From Rhodococcus aetherivorans (GTDB taxonomy: Bacteria > Actinomycetota > Actinomycetes > Mycobacteriales > Mycobacteriaceae), in NCBI RefSeq assembly GCF_011058165.1, contig NZ_JAALEG010000046.1:1-45912 (forward strand): 45,912 nucleotides of DNA, in the 5' to 3' direction. The notes below the pieces were generated by a model. That model was not told the DNA's origin. It was given only the letters and a program-made list of their open reading frames with translations, and did no database searches. Shown piece after piece: positions 1-9,551 of the stretch (its first letter is position 1; every line of letters starts with the position of its first letter). The position numbers and the translations under genes were made by a program.

Positions 1-2
1 AA

Positions 3-47
3 CTCGAAGCCCTCGGGTACTCCGTCACCTTGACACCGGCCGCCTGA
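3..47 (+). CDS. possible 3' end of an unidentified gene
   Basis: A plus-strand frame enters from the left edge and reads LEALGYSVTLTPAA before a TGA at 45-47. Twelve of its 14 codons end in G or C, as expected for coding DNA here, but the fragment is too short to identify. It could equally be chance. Positions 48-138 show no gene. Confidence 0.25.
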   Translation, partial: LEALGYSVTLTPAA

Positions 48-138
48 CCCGCACCACGACACGCCCGCTCCGCCGGGAGCTGGCACGTGTTCGCACCCGT
101 GCGCAGGTCACCTCATTTTCGGATTAGCGGCAGTAGTT

Positions 139-160
139 GTCGGCGACCGTAGTCGCCGGC
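139..160 (-). terminator. hairpin after the response regulator
   Basis: A 9-bp stem (139-147 with 152-160, one G-T pair) with a 4-nt loop starts about 4 nt after the stop codon of the response regulator on the minus strand. There is no U-tract, which is common for actinobacterial terminators. It would end the three-gene signalling operon. Confidence 0.4.
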
Positions 161-164
161 ATCG

Positions 165-604
165 CTAGTTTCGGCGGCGGGGCAGCCGCACCACCTGGAC
201 GAAGAACTCGTCGATCTGCCGGACCGCCCCGATGAACTGGTCGAGGTCCACCGGCTTGGTGACGTACGCGTTGGCGTGCAGCCGGTAGCTGCGCAGGATG
301 TCCTCCTCGGCGGCCGAGGTGGTCAGCACCACGACCGGGATGTCGGACAGGTCCGGGTCGGACTTGATCTTCTCGAGGACCTGGCGTCCGTCGTACTTGG
401 GCAGGTTGAGGTCGAGCAGGATCAGGTCGGGACGCGGCGCTCCGACGTGCTCGCCGCGCTGGTACAGGAAGTCCAGCGCCTCCTCGCCGTCGCGGACGAC
501 GTGCAGCTCGTTGCCGATCTTGTTGTCCTCGAAGGCCTCACGGGTCATCAGCTCGTCGCCCGGGTCGTCCTCGACCAGGAGGACGTCGATGGGTTCTGCG
601 GGGG

Positions 605-608
<4 letters not shown>
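165..608 (-). CDS. single-domain response regulator (Rcp1-like receiver)
   Basis: A 147-residue protein made only of a CheY-like receiver domain, with no output domain. The acidic pair is at E13/D14/D15, the phosphoacceptor is D66 in LLDLNLP, the switch threonine is T96 and the conserved lysine is K118 in VTKP. The extended loop with a QRGEHVGAPRPDLILLDL pattern is typical of receivers paired with phytochrome-type or CHASE3 kinases. It probably relays phosphate from the kinase encoded just upstream, or acts by protein-protein contact. The start is the ATG at 608, which overlaps the kinase stop codon as ATGA, so translation is likely coupled. An upstream extension of the frame lies inside the kinase gene and is not real. 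The downstream partner cannot be told from the sequence. Confidence 0.92.
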
Positions 609-2268
<1,660 letters not shown>

Positions 2269-2272
<4 letters not shown>

Positions 2273-3531
2273 GACTGCTTCGTCACCTTCTCGCTCCAGC
2301 GCACGTGTACCACGGCCACGTCGTCGGCGAGTCCTCCGTGACTCTCCGCCAGCGCCTCGGCCCGGTCGATCAGGGTGTCGACGAACGCTTCGGGCGCCAG
2401 GTGGCCCTCCTCGCGGGCCAGCCGCAGCAGGCCCTCCTCGCCGAGGCGTTCGCCGCCGTCGCCGATCCGGCCTTCGAACAGCCCGTCGGTGAACATCATG
2501 ATGCCGCCGCCTTCCGGCAGTTCCAGCTCGTGCACGGGCCACGTCGAGACGCCGGGCAGCAGTCCGAGGGCGGGTCCGCCGGGCGCCTCGACCCAGTCCA
2601 CCCCCTGGGAACTGTGCAGCAGCAGGCCCGGATGCCCGGCGCGCATCACCCGCACCCGGCGCCGGTCCGGCGACATGGCGAGGCTGGTGAGGGTGGCGAA
2701 GTGCCGCTCGTTCGCCCGTTCGGCGACCATGATCTGCTCGAGCTTCTGCAACTGCGCGACACCGGTGACGCCGGTGACCACGAGGGTGCGCCAGGCGATC
2801 CGAAGGCTCACCCCGAGTGCGGCCTCGTCGGGGCCGTGCCCGCTGACGTCGCCGATGAGCACGTGCACCGTGCCGTCCTCGGTCTGCACGACGTCGTAGA
2901 AGTCGCCGCCGAGCAGGGACTGCTCGCGCCCGGGCCGGTAGCGGGCCACGACGTCCACGTCGCCCGTGCCGCGCAGCATCGGCGACGGCAGCAGGCCGCG
3001 TTCGAGGCGGGCGTTCTCCCGCGCCTGCAGCCGGCTGGCCTGCAGCGCGACGGCGGCATGCTCGGCCTGCTTGCGCTGGATCGCGTAGCGCACGGTCCGG
3101 CCGAACATGTCCGGCTCCACCCGACCCTTGACGAGATAGTCCTGCGCGCCGGCGGTCACCGCCGCCAGCCCCGTCTGCTCCTCGGCGAGGCCGGTGAGCA
3201 CCACGACCGGAACGCCGGCGGCGTACTGCTGCACCCGGGCCAGCGCGTCCATGCCCTGCGCGTCGGGCAGATGCAGGTCCAGCAGGATGCAGTCGGGCAG
3301 TCCGTCGGCCAGCTCCGCGCGGGCCGCGGCCATCGTCTGGACCCATTCCAGGCGCATGCCCTGCGCGCTGTCCGCCACCAGTTCCTCGACGATGAGTGCG
3401 TCGCCGGCGTCGTCCTCGATCAGGAGGACCGACGGCTCCTCCCGGTCCCAGTCGGTCTCCAGAGCGACCGATGTACCTTTGCTGCTACTTCCTGGTGGTG
3501 CGCCGGCAGGCCCGTGCTGCTCGGAGAACAT
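2269..3531 (-). CDS. receiver-SpoIIE/PP2C phosphatase (RsbU-like)
   Basis: A 420-residue fusion of an N-terminal receiver domain (about residues 34-150, phosphoacceptor D85 in LLDLHLP), a short helical linker, and a SpoIIE-type PP2C serine phosphatase domain (about 195-415). The PP2C metal-binding residues are visible in GGDFYDVV and IGDVSGHGPDEAA, with further acidic residues in MMFTDGLFE and LADDVAVVHVRW. Proteins of this build dephosphorylate anti-anti-sigma factors in partner-switching pathways. No anti-sigma or STAS protein lies in the window, so the target is unknown. The ATG at 3531 is preceded by an AG-rich ribosome-binding site (AGGGCAGGGG). A GTG 21 codons downstream is a less likely start. 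It is the first gene of the three-gene operon, so kinase, receiver and phosphatase probably form one circuit. Confidence 0.92.
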
Positions 3532-3646
3532 GGCCCCTGCCCTTCGATCTCGCGTGCCGTGATCCCGGATCCCTCACTCCGGACGACAACAGAGGAAGAA
3601 TACCTATCGTTCGCCCGCCCGCCGTCGCCCGCGGACGACGAACCGG

Positions 3647-4930
3647 TCACCGGGCATGGCGGCCCTTGCGTGCGACGGGCTCGGGGGCGCCGGGCCGGGC
3701 CAGCAGCGCGGCGATGCCGGTGGTGAGCGGAACGGACAGAGCGAGCGCGATGCCGCCCACACACGCCCGCACCACCTCGATGGCGACGGCGTCGCCGGTG
3801 AGGACGTCCGAGATGGACCGGCCGGCGACGCTGAACAGCAGCAGCAGGGGCAGGGCGCCACCGGCGTACGCCAGCACCAGGGTGTAGACGGTGCTGGCGA
3901 TGTGGTCGCGGCCGACCCGCATCGCGGAGGAGAACACCTTGCGGCGCGAGGCCGTGGGATCGAGCGCCGCCAGCTCGAACGCCGACGCCGCCTGGGTGAT
4001 GGTCACGTCGTTGAGGACGCCGAGCGAACCGATGATGAAGCCGGCGAGGAGCAGGCCGGTGATGCTGACCTGCTCGAGGTACAGCTGCACGTCGGTGTTC
4101 TGTTCCTCGGACAGCCCGGTCAGGTGTGTCATCCAGATCGCGAGGTACGAGAGCAGGGCGGCGAGCAGCATCGACGCAAGGGTGCCCAGCAGGGCCGAGC
4201 TGGTGCGCAGATTCACCCCGTGCGCGAGATAGAGCACCGCGTAGAGGATGATCGCGCCGCCGACCAGCGCGACGGGCACGGCGGGTTTGCCGTCGAGCAG
4301 CGCGGGGAGCATGAACACCACGAGCACCCCGAACGCGATCAGCAGGCCGATCAGGGCGCGCAGGCCACGCCACCGGGCCACGGCCACGATGACCACGGCG
4401 AACGCCGTGATGATCAGCGCGAGGGGGAGCCCGCGGGAGTAGTCGTAGAACGAGTACTGGGTGGCGCCGGACGGGTCGACCTGCCGCACCAGCCGGATCT
4501 CCTCGCCGACGCGCAGGTCCGGCTGCCCCGGGCCGGGCCCGATCTCGAGCAGGGTGCGGGTGCCCTCGTTGGGGCCCGAATCGATGGTGACGATGCTGCG
4601 CTGGCACTGGTAGGCGTCGGTCGCTGGGGGAACGGGGTCGCCGGTGAACGGGCGGCCGGCCGAACTGCTCCCGCACGGGCCGATGTCCTGCTCGACGACG
4701 GTGCCGGCCTCGGTGACGACGGCTCCGCCGCCGGTGGTCTGGAACGGGGCCGGAATGTCGACCGCCTGCCCGCTGGGCCACAGCGCGACGGCGCCGGCGA
4801 ACACGGCGACGCCGATCGCGACGAGGAGTCCGACGACGACCTTCGCAGCGGTGGGTCCGACCGGGATCGGCCCGGAGAAGTGGCCGTGGCCGTGGCCGTG
4901 TCCGTGTCCGGGGGGCTCTGAGCGAGTCAC
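3647..4930 (-). CDS. YibE/F-family multi-pass membrane protein
   Basis: A 427-residue membrane protein of the YibE/F family, whose molecular function is not established. After a short cytoplasmic N-terminus with five consecutive GH dipeptides (a possible divalent-metal ligand), a transmembrane helix at about 26-48 leads to an extracytoplasmic domain of about 120 residues. Seven or so further helices follow. The family hallmark region GSLGVLNDVTITQAA is present and intact. The GTG at 4930 is chosen because homology-like sequence begins there and a TACCCT -10-like element ends 6 nt upstream, which suggests leaderless translation. Upstream ATG candidates would add a Pro/Arg-rich stretch unlike a protein. 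It is separated by 115 bp from the phosphatase gene on the same strand and may or may not be cotranscribed with it. Confidence 0.85.
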   Translation of the reverse strand: MTRSEPPGHGHGHGHGHFSGPIPVGPTAAKVVVGLLVAIGVAVFAGAVALWPSGQAVDIPAPFQTTGGGAVVTEAGTVVEQDIGPCGSSSAGRPFTGDPVPPATDAYQCQRSIVTIDSGPNEGTRTLLEIGPGPGQPDLRVGEEIRLVRQVDPSGATQYSFYDYSRGLPLALIITAFAVVIVAVARWRGLRALIGLLIAFGVLVVFMLPALLDGKPAVPVALVGGAIILYAVLYLAHGVNLRTSSALLGTLASMLLAALLSYLAIWMTHLTGLSEEQNTDVQLYLEQVSITGLLLAGFIIGSLGVLNDVTITQAASAFELAALDPTASRRKVFSSAMRVGRDHIASTVYTLVLAYAGGALPLLLLFSVAGRSISDVLTGDAVAIEVVRACVGGIALALSVPLTTGIAALLARPGAPEPVARKGRHAR

Positions 4931-4936
4931 CGCATC

Positions 4937-4942
4937 AGGGTA
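4937..4942 (-). promoter_or_regulatory. -10-like element for the YibE/F gene
   Basis: On the minus strand TACCCT ends 6 nt before the GTG start codon. That spacing would place transcription initiation at or next to the G of GTG, giving a leaderless mRNA, which is common in mycolic-acid actinomycetes. No strong -35 is visible. Confidence 0.35.
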
Positions 4943-5006
4943 ACGACGAGATCGCGGCGAGGTCGCATCGCGGAAGACCGGCCGCATCCGGGGGACAAGG
5001 GCTGGT

Positions 5007-5040
5007 GGTGGCGGGGAGCAGGGGGGGTGTCCCCGCCACC
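5007..5040. terminator. hairpin downstream of the aminotransferase
   Basis: A perfect 11-bp inverted repeat (GGTGGCGGGGA at 5007-5017 with its complement at 5030-5040) encloses a 12-nt G-rich loop. It lies about 265 nt after the aminotransferase stop and upstream of the YibE/F start, where it could stop read-through on the minus strand. There is no U-tract. Confidence 0.4.
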
Positions 5041-5304
5041 TTCGACCTGATCTCGCACAGGGGGGATGGCGATGATCAGGGAGCCCAGCACGCTGAGGTG
5101 CCGTAGACAAACGTACTGGCTCTGTCGGCCCCCGGGGTAGTACCTACAGTGTGTCGGTCCTCACCGGGGTCGGGCCGCACGCTCGTTTTCGGGGGGAGTC
5201 GACGGCTCTGCCTGCGGTGACGCCGTTCGTTCGTCGCAACATATACTTTCGACAACGGTCGGCGTGTCGTGCATCCCGGGCGTGTCGCGAGGAGGTCACC
5301 GCGG

Positions 5305-6570
5305 TCACTGCTTGTAGCTGGACAGGAAGTTGCCGAAGCGTTCGATGGCCACCGCCAGGTCGCGGGCCCACGGCAGCGTCACGATCCGCAGATGGTCCGG
5401 ATCCGGCCAGTTGAAGCCGGTGCCCTGCACCATCAGGATCTTCTCCTGCAGCAGCAGGTCCTGGACCAGCTTCTCGTCGTCGTGGATCTCGTACACCTCC
5501 GGGTCGAGGCGCGGGAAGGCGTACAGGGCGCCGCGCGGCTTGACGCAGCTGACGCCGGGAATCGAGTTCAGGCGTTCCCACGCGACGTCGCGCTGCTCGA
5601 GCAGCCGGCCACCGGGCAGGATCAGGTCCTCGATGCTCTGATGCCCGCCGAGCGCCACCTGGATCGCGTGCTGGGCCGGCACGTTGGGGCACAGACGGGT
5701 CGAGGCGAGCAGGTCGATGCCCTCGAGGAACCCGCCGGCGTGGTCCTTCGGGCCGGTGATCGTCATCCAGCCCGACCGGTACCCGGCGACCCGGTAGGCC
5801 TTCGACAGGCCGTTGTAGGTCAGGCACAGCAGGTCGGGCGCGAGGGTGGCCAGGGAGATGTGCTTGGCGTCGTCGTAGAGGATCTTGTCGTAGATCTCGT
5901 CGGCGAGCAGCAGCAGCTGGTACTTCCGGGCCAGCTGCACCAGCTGCTCGAGCACCTCGAGCGAGTACACGGCACCCGTCGGGTTGTTCGGGTTGATGAC
6001 CAGCAGGGCCTTGGTCTTCTCCGTGATCTTCGACTCGATGTCCTCGATGTCGGGATTCCAGTCGTTGGACTCGTCGCACAGGTAGTGCACCGGCGTACCG
6101 CCGGCCAGGGACGTCATCGCCGTCCACAGCGGGTAGTCCGGCGCCGGGATCAGCACCTCGTCGCCGTCGTCGAGCAGGGCCTGCATCGTCATCGTGATCA
6201 GCTCGGAGACGCCGTTGCCGAGGTAGACGTCGTTGATGTCGAGCTTCGGGAAGCCCGGCACGAGCTCGTAACGGGTGACGATGGCCCGGCGCGCCGACGC
6301 GATTCCCTTCGACTCGGAGTAGCCCTGGGCGTTGGGCAGCGCCGCGATCATGTCCTGCACGATCGTCTCGGGTGCCTCGAACCCGAACGGCGCCGGGTTG
6401 CCGATGTTGAGCTTCAGGATGCGGTGCCCCTCCGCCTCGAGCCGCGCGGCATGCGCGTGCACCGGCCCCCGGATCTCGTACAGCACGTTCTGCAGCTTCG
6501 CGGACTGCTCGAGCTTGCGGGTGATGCGGTGATGAAGGTGGCCCTGTTCTCCTGTACTCACGGCGTCCAT
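5305..6570 (-). CDS. alaT: PLP-dependent alanine aminotransferase
   Basis: A 421-residue fold-type I aminotransferase that interconverts pyruvate and alanine using an amino donor such as glutamate, acting in the cytoplasm. The PLP lysine is K257 in [13 protein letters not shown]. The cofactor-binding residues appear in [20 protein letters not shown] and the N-terminal [13 protein letters not shown]. The sequence closely follows M. tuberculosis Rv0337c (annotated aspC) and Corynebacterium glutamicum AlaT, from the [13 protein letters not shown] segment to the C-terminal GNFLSSYKQ. Because of that resemblance alanine is the preferred substrate assignment over aspartate. The ATG at 6570 has a GGTGG upstream; a GTG three codons later is an alternative. 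A longer frame upstream is Arg-rich and not supported. In M. tuberculosis this gene adjoins the etfD homologue, which here lies about 27 kb away. Confidence 0.93.
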   Translation of the reverse strand: MDAVSTGEQGHLHHRITRKLEQSAKLQNVLYEIRGPVHAHAARLEAEGHRILKLNIGNPAPFGFEAPETIVQDMIAALPNAQGYSESKGIASARRAIVTRYELVPGFPKLDINDVYLGNGVSELITMTMQALLDDGDEVLIPAPDYPLWTAMTSLAGGTPVHYLCDESNDWNPDIEDIESKITEKTKALLVINPNNPTGAVYSLEVLEQLVQLARKYQLLLLADEIYDKILYDDAKHISLATLAPDLLCLTYNGLSKAYRVAGYRSGWMTITGPKDHAGGFLEGIDLLASTRLCPNVPAQHAIQVALGGHQSIEDLILPGGRLLEQRDVAWERLNSIPGVSCVKPRGALYAFPRLDPEVYEIHDDEKLVQDLLLQEKILMVQGTGFNWPDPDHLRIVTLPWARDLAVAIERFGNFLSSYKQ

Positions 6571-6716
6571 GGTGCCACCCGGCCGCAACCGGGTTTCAGC
6601 CGGATTTCGCCTGCATCGCCGCGTCCACCGCGACGATCGGCCCGAAAAGTGCAATCATGACCACTTGTGACCGTTGCGTCGGGGTGACGCGCGGGTGGAT
6701 TGAGGAGTCGCACGGT

Positions 6717-6920
6717 ATGGCACAGGGAACTGTGAAGTGGTTCAACGCCGAAAAGGGTTTCGGCTTCATCGAGCAGGACGGCGGTGGACCCGACGTGTTC
6801 GTCCACTACTCGGAGATTCAGGGCTCCGGCTTCAAGTCGCTGGACGAAGGTGCCCGGGTCGAGTTCGAGATCGGGCAGGGACAGAAGGGCCCGCAGGCCC
6901 AGGGAGTCCGTCCCATCTGA
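6717..6920 (+). CDS. cspA: cold-shock-family RNA-binding protein
   Basis: A 67-residue single cold-shock domain that binds single-stranded RNA or DNA and acts as an RNA chaperone. The opening [20 protein letters not shown] contains RNP1, and VFVHYSEI is RNP2. The length is normal for the family. The ATG at 6717 has a GAGGAG ribosome-binding site 9 nt upstream. It is divergent from the aminotransferase; the 146 bp between them must hold both promoters, and the leader of up to about 140 nt could be where post-transcriptional control occurs. Whether this copy is cold-induced cannot be told. A terminator hairpin follows. Confidence 0.95.
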   Translation: MAQGTVKWFNAEKGFGFIEQDGGGPDVFVHYSEIQGSGFKSLDEGARVEFEIGQGQKGPQAQGVRPI

Positions 6921-6941
6921 GCGGGTCGTCCCGACGGTTCG

Positions 6942-6970
6942 ACGGCGCTGCACCTACGGTGCGGCGCCGT
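6942..6970 (+). terminator. terminator after the cold-shock gene
   Basis: A 13-bp stem with one mismatch (6942-6954 paired with 6958-6970) and a TAC loop starts about 20 nt after the cold-shock stop codon. The downstream sequence is only mildly T-rich. Confidence 0.7.
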
Positions 6971-7030
6971 CGCTGTATTCGGACCGGTCACAACTTCGTG
7001 GGGGTTCGTCTCGTTTGTCCTACTATTCGG

Positions 7031-7066
7031 TAACATCCCGGCGCGTTGCGGACATATGGGATGTAA
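7031..7066. promoter_or_regulatory. inverted repeat upstream of alkB
   Basis: TAACATCCC at 7031-7039 is mirrored by GGGATGTAA at 7058-7066 (8 of 9 bases pair), with 18 bp between the arms. It lies about 50-85 bp before the alkB start and just downstream of TACTAT (7021-7026), a -10-like hexamer. The position suits a repressor operator over the transcription start, or a leader stem. No regulator gene is adjacent. Confidence 0.4.
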
Positions 7067-7115
7067 GAACCGTGATGTTCGGGGGACGGGCGAGACAACC
7101 AGGGGGTTGGTGTAC

Positions 7116-8270
7116 ATGGTGGGGGACGGGAGCGCGGGGGCGCGCTGGAAGGACCGGAAACGGTACCTGTGGCTGTGCGGGCTCGCCGTCCCGCTGAGCC
7201 CGTTCGTCGCGTGGCTGTTCGTCGAGTACCTGCACCTCGGTGTCTTCTGGGCGTTCGGTGCGCTGCTGATCGCGGTGATCGTCCCGCTCGTCGACCGATT
7301 CACCGGCGTCGACAAGGCCAACCCGCCGGAAGAGGTCGTGCGCGAGCTCGAGGAGGACCGGTACTACCGCTGGTGCACCTACCTGTACCTGCCGCTGCAG
7401 TACGCGGGGCTCGTCTTCGCCTGCTGGGTGTGGACCGTCGCGCCGATGGGCTGGCCCGAGCGGTTCGCGATGGCCGCCACCGTCGGCGTGGTCGGCGGCG
7501 TCGGCATCAACGCCGCGCACGAACTCGGGCACAAACGCACCGACCTCGAACGCCGGCTCGCCAAGATCGCCCTCGCCCAGTCGGGCTACGGGCACTTCTT
7601 CGTCGAACACAACCATGGTCACCATCTGCGCGTCGCCACCCCGGAGGACGCCGCGACGGCGCGGTTCGGCGAGACGTACTGGGAGTTCCTGCCGCGCTCG
7701 GTGTTCGGCGGCCTCCGGTCGGGCTGGCGGTACGAGCGCGAGCGCCTGGCCCGTCGCGGGCTGCCCTGGTGGAGCCCGCGCAACAACGTCCTGAACGCCT
7801 GGGCACTGACCGTCGTGTTGTACGCCGGGCTGATCGCGGTCTTCGGATGGTCCGTCGCGCCCTGGCTGGTGGTGCAGGCCGTGCTGGCCGTGATGTTCCT
7901 CGAGGCCGCGAACTACCTCGAGCACTACGGTCTGCTGCGCGGCACGCATCCGAACGGCACGTACGAGCGCGTCGCGCCGCGGCACAGCTGGAACAGCGAC
8001 CACAGCTGCAGCAACCTGTTCCTCTACCACCTGCAGCGGCACAGCGACCACCACGCGAATCCGCTGCGGCGCTACCAGACGCTGCGCACGATGGAGGAGG
8101 CGCCGCAGCTGCCCGCCGGCTACGCCGTCATGATCCTGCTGTCGTTCGTTCCGCCGTTGTGGCGCAAGGTGATGGACCCGCGACTGCTCGACCACTACGA
8201 CGGTGATTTGTCGAGAGTGAACGTCGACCCGCGCCTGTGGGAATCGCTTGTCACTCGGCGCGACATGTGA
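7116..8270 (+). CDS. alkB: AlkB-type integral-membrane alkane 1-monooxygenase
   Basis: A 384-residue membrane-bound diiron hydroxylase that oxidises the terminal methyl of n-alkanes using O2 and electrons from rubredoxin. All four diagnostic motifs are present: HELGHK (about residue 135), EHNHGHH (about 164), NYLEHYG (about 266) and LQRHSDHH (about 306). Several hydrophobic helices in the first half anchor it. The ATG at 7116 has AGGGGG 9 nt upstream; an ATG at 7056 is possible but leaves no good ribosome-binding site. In many actinomycetes alkB is followed by rubredoxin and rubredoxin reductase genes. Here none is adjacent, so electrons must come from elsewhere in the genome. The preceding inverted repeat may mediate control. 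It could act on medium- or long-chain alkanes; the sequence alone does not decide. Confidence 0.95.
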   Translation: MVGDGSAGARWKDRKRYLWLCGLAVPLSPFVAWLFVEYLHLGVFWAFGALLIAVIVPLVDRFTGVDKANPPEEVVRELEEDRYYRWCTYLYLPLQYAGLVFACWVWTVAPMGWPERFAMAATVGVVGGVGINAAHELGHKRTDLERRLAKIALAQSGYGHFFVEHNHGHHLRVATPEDAATARFGETYWEFLPRSVFGGLRSGWRYERERLARRGLPWWSPRNNVLNAWALTVVLYAGLIAVFGWSVAPWLVVQAVLAVMFLEAANYLEHYGLLRGTHPNGTYERVAPRHSWNSDHSCSNLFLYHLQRHSDHHANPLRRYQTLRTMEEAPQLPAGYAVMILLSFVPPLWRKVMDPRLLDHYDGDLSRVNVDPRLWESLVTRRDM

Positions 8271-8406
8271 GCAAAATCCGCCGGAGAACTGTTGGACGCG
8301 ACCTGTACGCTATCGTTCGCAGTCGCGAGTCCGCGGCTCGAGGATTCAGTGGGTAGCACACACGAGGCAACTCGATGTGCAATGACGCGATCAGGGGTGT
8401 CTACGG

Positions 8407-9450
8407 ATGGAATGGCATCGCGCCCGGTTCGGCCGGAGGTACACCGGTCGGCGCACGAGCGTGCTGGCCGCCGCGGCCCTGTGCTTCGCGTCGGTGTTCA
8501 TCGCTCCTACTCAGGCCACGGCCGCTCCCGTACGTGCCGGGGTCCCCGCAGTCGTCGAATCGCTCGAGCACATCAACGGCAATCTCTGGAATTTTCGGGT
8601 GTATTCCCCCTCGATGAACCGAGCGATCCCGCTGCTGATCATTCGTCCCGCCGATACCTCGGTCCCCCGTCCGACGCTGTACATGCTCAACGGGTCGGGC
8701 GGTGGTAAGGACGGTTCGAACTGGCTGAATCAGACCGATGCCCTCGAGTTCTTCGCCGACAAGAACGTCAATGTGGTGGTTCCTCTCGACGGTGAGTCCA
8801 GCTACTACACCGACTGGATCGAGGACGATCCGAGGATGGGACGCCACAAATGGGCGACCTTCCTGACCCGGGAACTCCCGCCGGTGATCGACGCTGCTCT
8901 CGGCACCAACGGCGTCAACGCCATCTCCGGAATGTCGATGTCGGCCACATCCGTCCTGAATCTCGCCATCCAGGCACCGGACCTGTACAAGGGGGTGGCC
9001 GCGTACAGCGGCTGTGCCCAGACCAGTGACCCGCTCGGACAGGCCTTTGTCCGCACCGTAGTCGAGCTCCGCGGTGGCGGCGACCCCACCAACATGTGGG
9101 GGCCGTACGACGGACCGGGCTGGAGGGCAAACGATCCGTACCTTCATGCCGAGAAGCTGCGGGGTCTGTCGCTGTACATCTCGACCGGCAGCGGCCGCCC
9201 AGGACCGTACGAGACTGCACTGGCAGAAGCGGCGCAGACCTCGGAGCTCATGGATCAGACCCTGGTCGGCGGCATCATCGAGGTCGCGACCAACGTCTGC
9301 ACCCGCCACCTGGCGGACCGGCTCGACGAACTCGACATTCCCGCGACTATCACCTTCCGGGGTGTCGGAACCCATTCCTGGGGTTACCTGCAGGACGAGC
9401 TGCATGCGTCGTGGCCGCAGCTGGCCGCGTCGCTGGGATTGGCGCCTTAG
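8407..9450 (+). CDS. antigen-85-family mycolyltransferase (copy 1)
   Basis: A 347-residue secreted alpha/beta-hydrolase of the antigen 85 family, which moves mycolic acids between trehalose esters and arabinogalactan or other acceptors outside the membrane. A signal peptide with an Arg-rich start and an ATA|APV-type cleavage site near residue 40 is evident. The nucleophile is S177 in GMSMS, the oxyanion region includes LNGSGG, and H323 lies in GTHSWGY, matching the family C-terminus. The SSYYTDW and [11 protein letters not shown] segments are family signatures. The ATG at 8407 has AGGGG 9 nt upstream. It has a paralogue at 32972-34006 in the same orientation, and together they bracket the NRPS region. 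A hairpin at 9484-9501 separates it from the NRPS start, so cotranscription is uncertain. Confidence 0.92.
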   Translation: MEWHRARFGRRYTGRRTSVLAAAALCFASVFIAPTQATAAPVRAGVPAVVESLEHINGNLWNFRVYSPSMNRAIPLLIIRPADTSVPRPTLYMLNGSGGGKDGSNWLNQTDALEFFADKNVNVVVPLDGESSYYTDWIEDDPRMGRHKWATFLTRELPPVIDAALGTNGVNAISGMSMSATSVLNLAIQAPDLYKGVAAYSGCAQTSDPLGQAFVRTVVELRGGGDPTNMWGPYDGPGWRANDPYLHAEKLRGLSLYISTGSGRPGPYETALAEAAQTSELMDQTLVGGIIEVATNVCTRHLADRLDELDIPATITFRGVGTHSWGYLQDELHASWPQLAASLGLAP

Positions 9451-9483
9451 CACAGGTCCAGCAGCAGCACTTCCTTCTCTCCT

Positions 9484-9501
9484 CGTCCCCTCCGGGGGAC
9501 G
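9484..9501 (+). terminator. hairpin between mycolyltransferase and NRPS
   Basis: CGTCCCC at 9484-9490 pairs with GGGGACG at 9495-9501 around a 4-nt loop, about 33 nt after the mycolyltransferase stop. It may terminate that gene or attenuate read-through into the NRPS. Confidence 0.5.
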
Positions 9502-9504
9502 GCG

Positions 9505-9523
9505 GTCGGTTAGCCTTTCGTTG
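9505..9523 (+). promoter_or_regulatory. weak iron-box-like sequence before the NRPS
   Basis: Nineteen bases here match the IdeR/DtxR consensus TTAGGTTAGGCTAACCTAA at 11 positions, with one good half-site (GGTTAG). The TAGCCT at 9511-9516 fits a -10 element. Eleven matches is near the background level, so this is only a hint. Confidence 0.18.
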
Positions 9524-9551
9524 GGTGGGGATCCAGGGAGGGGCTAAACAA

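Larger units (their letters stand above)
4931..5304. other. 374-bp intergenic region with no gene seen
   Basis: The region between the aminotransferase stop and the YibE/F start holds the hairpin at 5007-5040 and the candidate -10 element at 4937-4942. A TATACT at 5242-5247 on the plus strand resembles a -10 hexamer but lacks a good -35 and faces the antisense side of the aminotransferase gene. No convincing small gene was found. Confidence 0.5.

Noticed and set aside
5242..5262. Possible plus-strand promoter (TATACT) for a small RNA or peptide
   Set aside because: No adequate -35, no credible coding frame or terminator after it, and it faces the 3' end of the aminotransferase gene.
9096..9551. 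In-frame upstream extension of the NRPS from an ATG inside the mycolyltransferase gene
   Set aside because: It overlaps a well-supported gene in another frame, its translation is Arg/Gly-rich without homology, and the ATG at 9552 has a strong ribosome-binding site.
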